Positions 21,994 through 22,987 of a stretch of DNA of 22,987 bases are shown here, in pieces. The position numbers and the translations under genes are program-made. Source of the DNA: DATKCJ01 sp035513275. Lineage in GTDB: Bacteria > Verrucomicrobiota > Verrucomicrobiia > Opitutales > Opitutaceae. The notes beneath the pieces are model-generated. The model was not told the DNA's origin. It was given only the letters and a program-made list of their open reading frames with translations, and did no database searches. Location: NCBI GenBank assembly GCA_035513275.1, contig DATKCJ010000371.1:1-22987 (forward strand), given 5' to 3'. Numbering within the stretch: the stretch's first letter is position 1; every line of letters begins with the position of its first letter.

Positions 21994-22987
21994 ATGAACA
22001 CAAAGCAACTTACGGCAGTCATTCTAGTCCTCATCGCGGGTGCCGGAGGCACATGGTATGCGCTGCGCAATGCGAAACCCGCGGAGCATGGCGCCTCCGC
22101 CGGCAGTCACGGTGGCGAACCGGCTGCCGCCGAAGTGCCCAAGGGCCCGCACGGTGGACGCCTGCTGAGTGAAGGCGACTTCGCCGTTGAAGTGACCATC
22201 TTCGAGCGCGGCCTGCCGCCGGAGTTTCGCGTTTTCATCTATGAGACCGGCAAACCGCTCGACCCGGCGGGCATCGATCTGAACATCGAGCTTCTTCGCT
22301 TCGGCGGCCGCGTGGACCGGGTCGGATTCAAGCCGCGTGACGATTACTTGCTCGGCGATCTGGAAGTTTTCGAGCCGCACTCGTTCGATGTGACGGTCGT
22401 CGCAGCGCGCGGTGGGAAGACGCATCGTTGGAGCTACGACTCCTATGAAGGTCGAACCCAGATGTCGCCGGAGGCCGCGCGAAATGCCGGCATCGTCATC
22501 GAGCCGGTCGGCGCTGCGAAGCTGAAGCAGTCGCTCCAAGTCCACGGGCGTGTCGTGGCCAACGAAGATCAGATGAAGCATGTCATCCCGCGATTTCCGG
22601 GCATCGCACGCGAAATCCACAAGCGGCTCGGCGACACGGTGGCGGAGGACGAAGTCATGGCGGTCGTCGAGAGCAACGAGAGCTTGCAGCCGTATGAAGT
22701 GAAGTCGGCGCAAGCGGGCACGGTGATTCAAAAGGACGTGAGTGCCGGCGAGTTCGTGGAGGCCGGCGAAACCATTTATGTCGTCGCCGATTTGAGCTCG
22801 GTCTGGGTGGACCTGAGCGTGTACCGGAAGGACTTCTCTCAAATCAAGATTGGGCAGAGCGTGACGATCGATGGTGGTGAAGGCATGCCCAAGGCTGAAG
22901 GCACGATCGCCTACCTCTCGCCCTTCGGCGCGAAGGACAACCAGACGATGCTCGCGCGCGTCGTTCTGCCAAATCCGAACGGCGAGT
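21994..22987 (+). CDS. Periplasmic adaptor of a heavy-metal RND efflux pump, CusB/CzcB-like (3' end outside window)
   Basis: The frame from ATG 21994 stays open to the window end (331 codons). The N-terminus has a membrane anchor (LTAVILVLIAGAGGTWYAL), then a His/Gly-rich linker with HGASAGSHGGE. A family-specific domain reads GPHGGRLLSEGDFAVEVTIF followed by ERGLPPEFRVFIYE, seen in many metal-type adaptors. After TQMSPEAARNAGIVIEPVG come the membrane-fusion core segments: HVIPRFPGIAREIHKRLGDTV (lipoyl half), a very short hairpin, VKSAQAGTVIQKDVSAGEFV (second lipoyl half) and VVADLSSVWVDLSVYRKDFSQIKIGQSV (barrel). The adaptor bridges the TolC-like channel to an RND pump that should be encoded just to the right. 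The exact metal is not determined by the sequence. Confidence 0.93.
   Translation, partial: MNTKQLTAVILVLIAGAGGTWYALRNAKPAEHGASAGSHGGEPAAAEVPKGPHGGRLLSEGDFAVEVTIFERGLPPEFRVFIYETGKPLDPAGIDLNIELLRFGGRVDRVGFKPRDDYLLGDLEVFEPHSFDVTVVAARGGKTHRWSYDSYEGRTQMSPEAARNAGIVIEPVGAAKLKQSLQVHGRVVANEDQMKHVIPRFPGIAREIHKRLGDTVAEDEVMAVVESNESLQPYEVKSAQAGTVIQKDVSAGEFVEAGETIYVVADLSSVWVDLSVYRKDFSQIKIGQSVTIDGGEGMPKAEGTIAYLSPFGAKDNQTMLARVVLPNPNGE

Noticed and set aside
22024..22842. Minus-strand open frame of 272 codons at the right end
   Set aside because: It is antisense to the adaptor gene, whose motifs are unmistakable.

Overview
The window looks like chromosomal DNA of a high-GC, diderm bacterium, most likely a member of the Verrucomicrobiota (PVC group). 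The case rests on several things read in the sequence: outer-membrane biogenesis genes (a BamD-like TPR protein and an LptE-like lipoprotein); a peptidoglycan pathway (GlmM, UppP); a secreted protein with the 'NLSTRAQVGAG...IIIRAVGPSL' module; a cysteine peptidase carrying the 'ITVRHSGGIAQILFKDL...LQEAFGY' module, both of which I associate with verrucomicrobial secretomes; Tat-exported Gfo/Idh oxidoreductases; and weak or absent Shine-Dalgarno sequences before many starts. The phylum assignment is an inference, not a measured placement.

Layout. 1-1518 (+): 3' part of a large extracellular solute-binding protein of an iron-type ABC importer. 1719-6414 (-): a tightly packed cluster, read rpmF-plsX-fabH-bamD-like-lptE-like-rpe, preceded by a plausible promoter. 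6593-7609 (-) uppP and 7752-9101 (+) glmM are divergent cell-wall genes. 9267-11877 (+): a TPR protein overlapping a papain-like (C1) cysteine peptidase. 12064-12870 (+): a secreted tandem-CHRD protein ending in a near-ideal intrinsic terminator. 13105-13428 (-): a 5'-truncated short-chain dehydrogenase remnant. 13476-14240 (+): a secreted Ig-like protein. 14356-15753 (-): a Tat-signal Gfo/Idh/MocA oxidoreductase. 15899-17979 (-): an EamA/DMT transporter and an Atg22-like MFS transporter sharing an ATGA overlap. 18275-19969 (-): a fused double-domain iron-type ABC permease. 20083-22987 (+): the start of a heavy-metal RND efflux operon (His-rich small exported protein, TolC-like outer-membrane lipoprotein, CusB/CzcB-like adaptor cut by the window end).

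The rpmF cluster joins ribosome supply (L32), the entry steps of fatty-acid and phospholipid synthesis (PlsX, FabH) and outer-membrane assembly (BamD, LptE), which suggests coordinated envelope growth. The metal operon lies divergently from the ABC permease.

The most notable unexplained structure is a set of intergenic palindromes. At least five loci start with GTAG and end with CTAC. Four of them hold two short GC-rich hairpins and one is a single 25-bp stem. This is the layout of REP/REPIN elements mobilised by RAYT (TnpA-REP) transposases, but here the stem sequences fall into several families. No transposase, tRNA, rRNA or CRISPR array was seen. No stretch longer than about 300 bases lacks an annotated gene or remnant.
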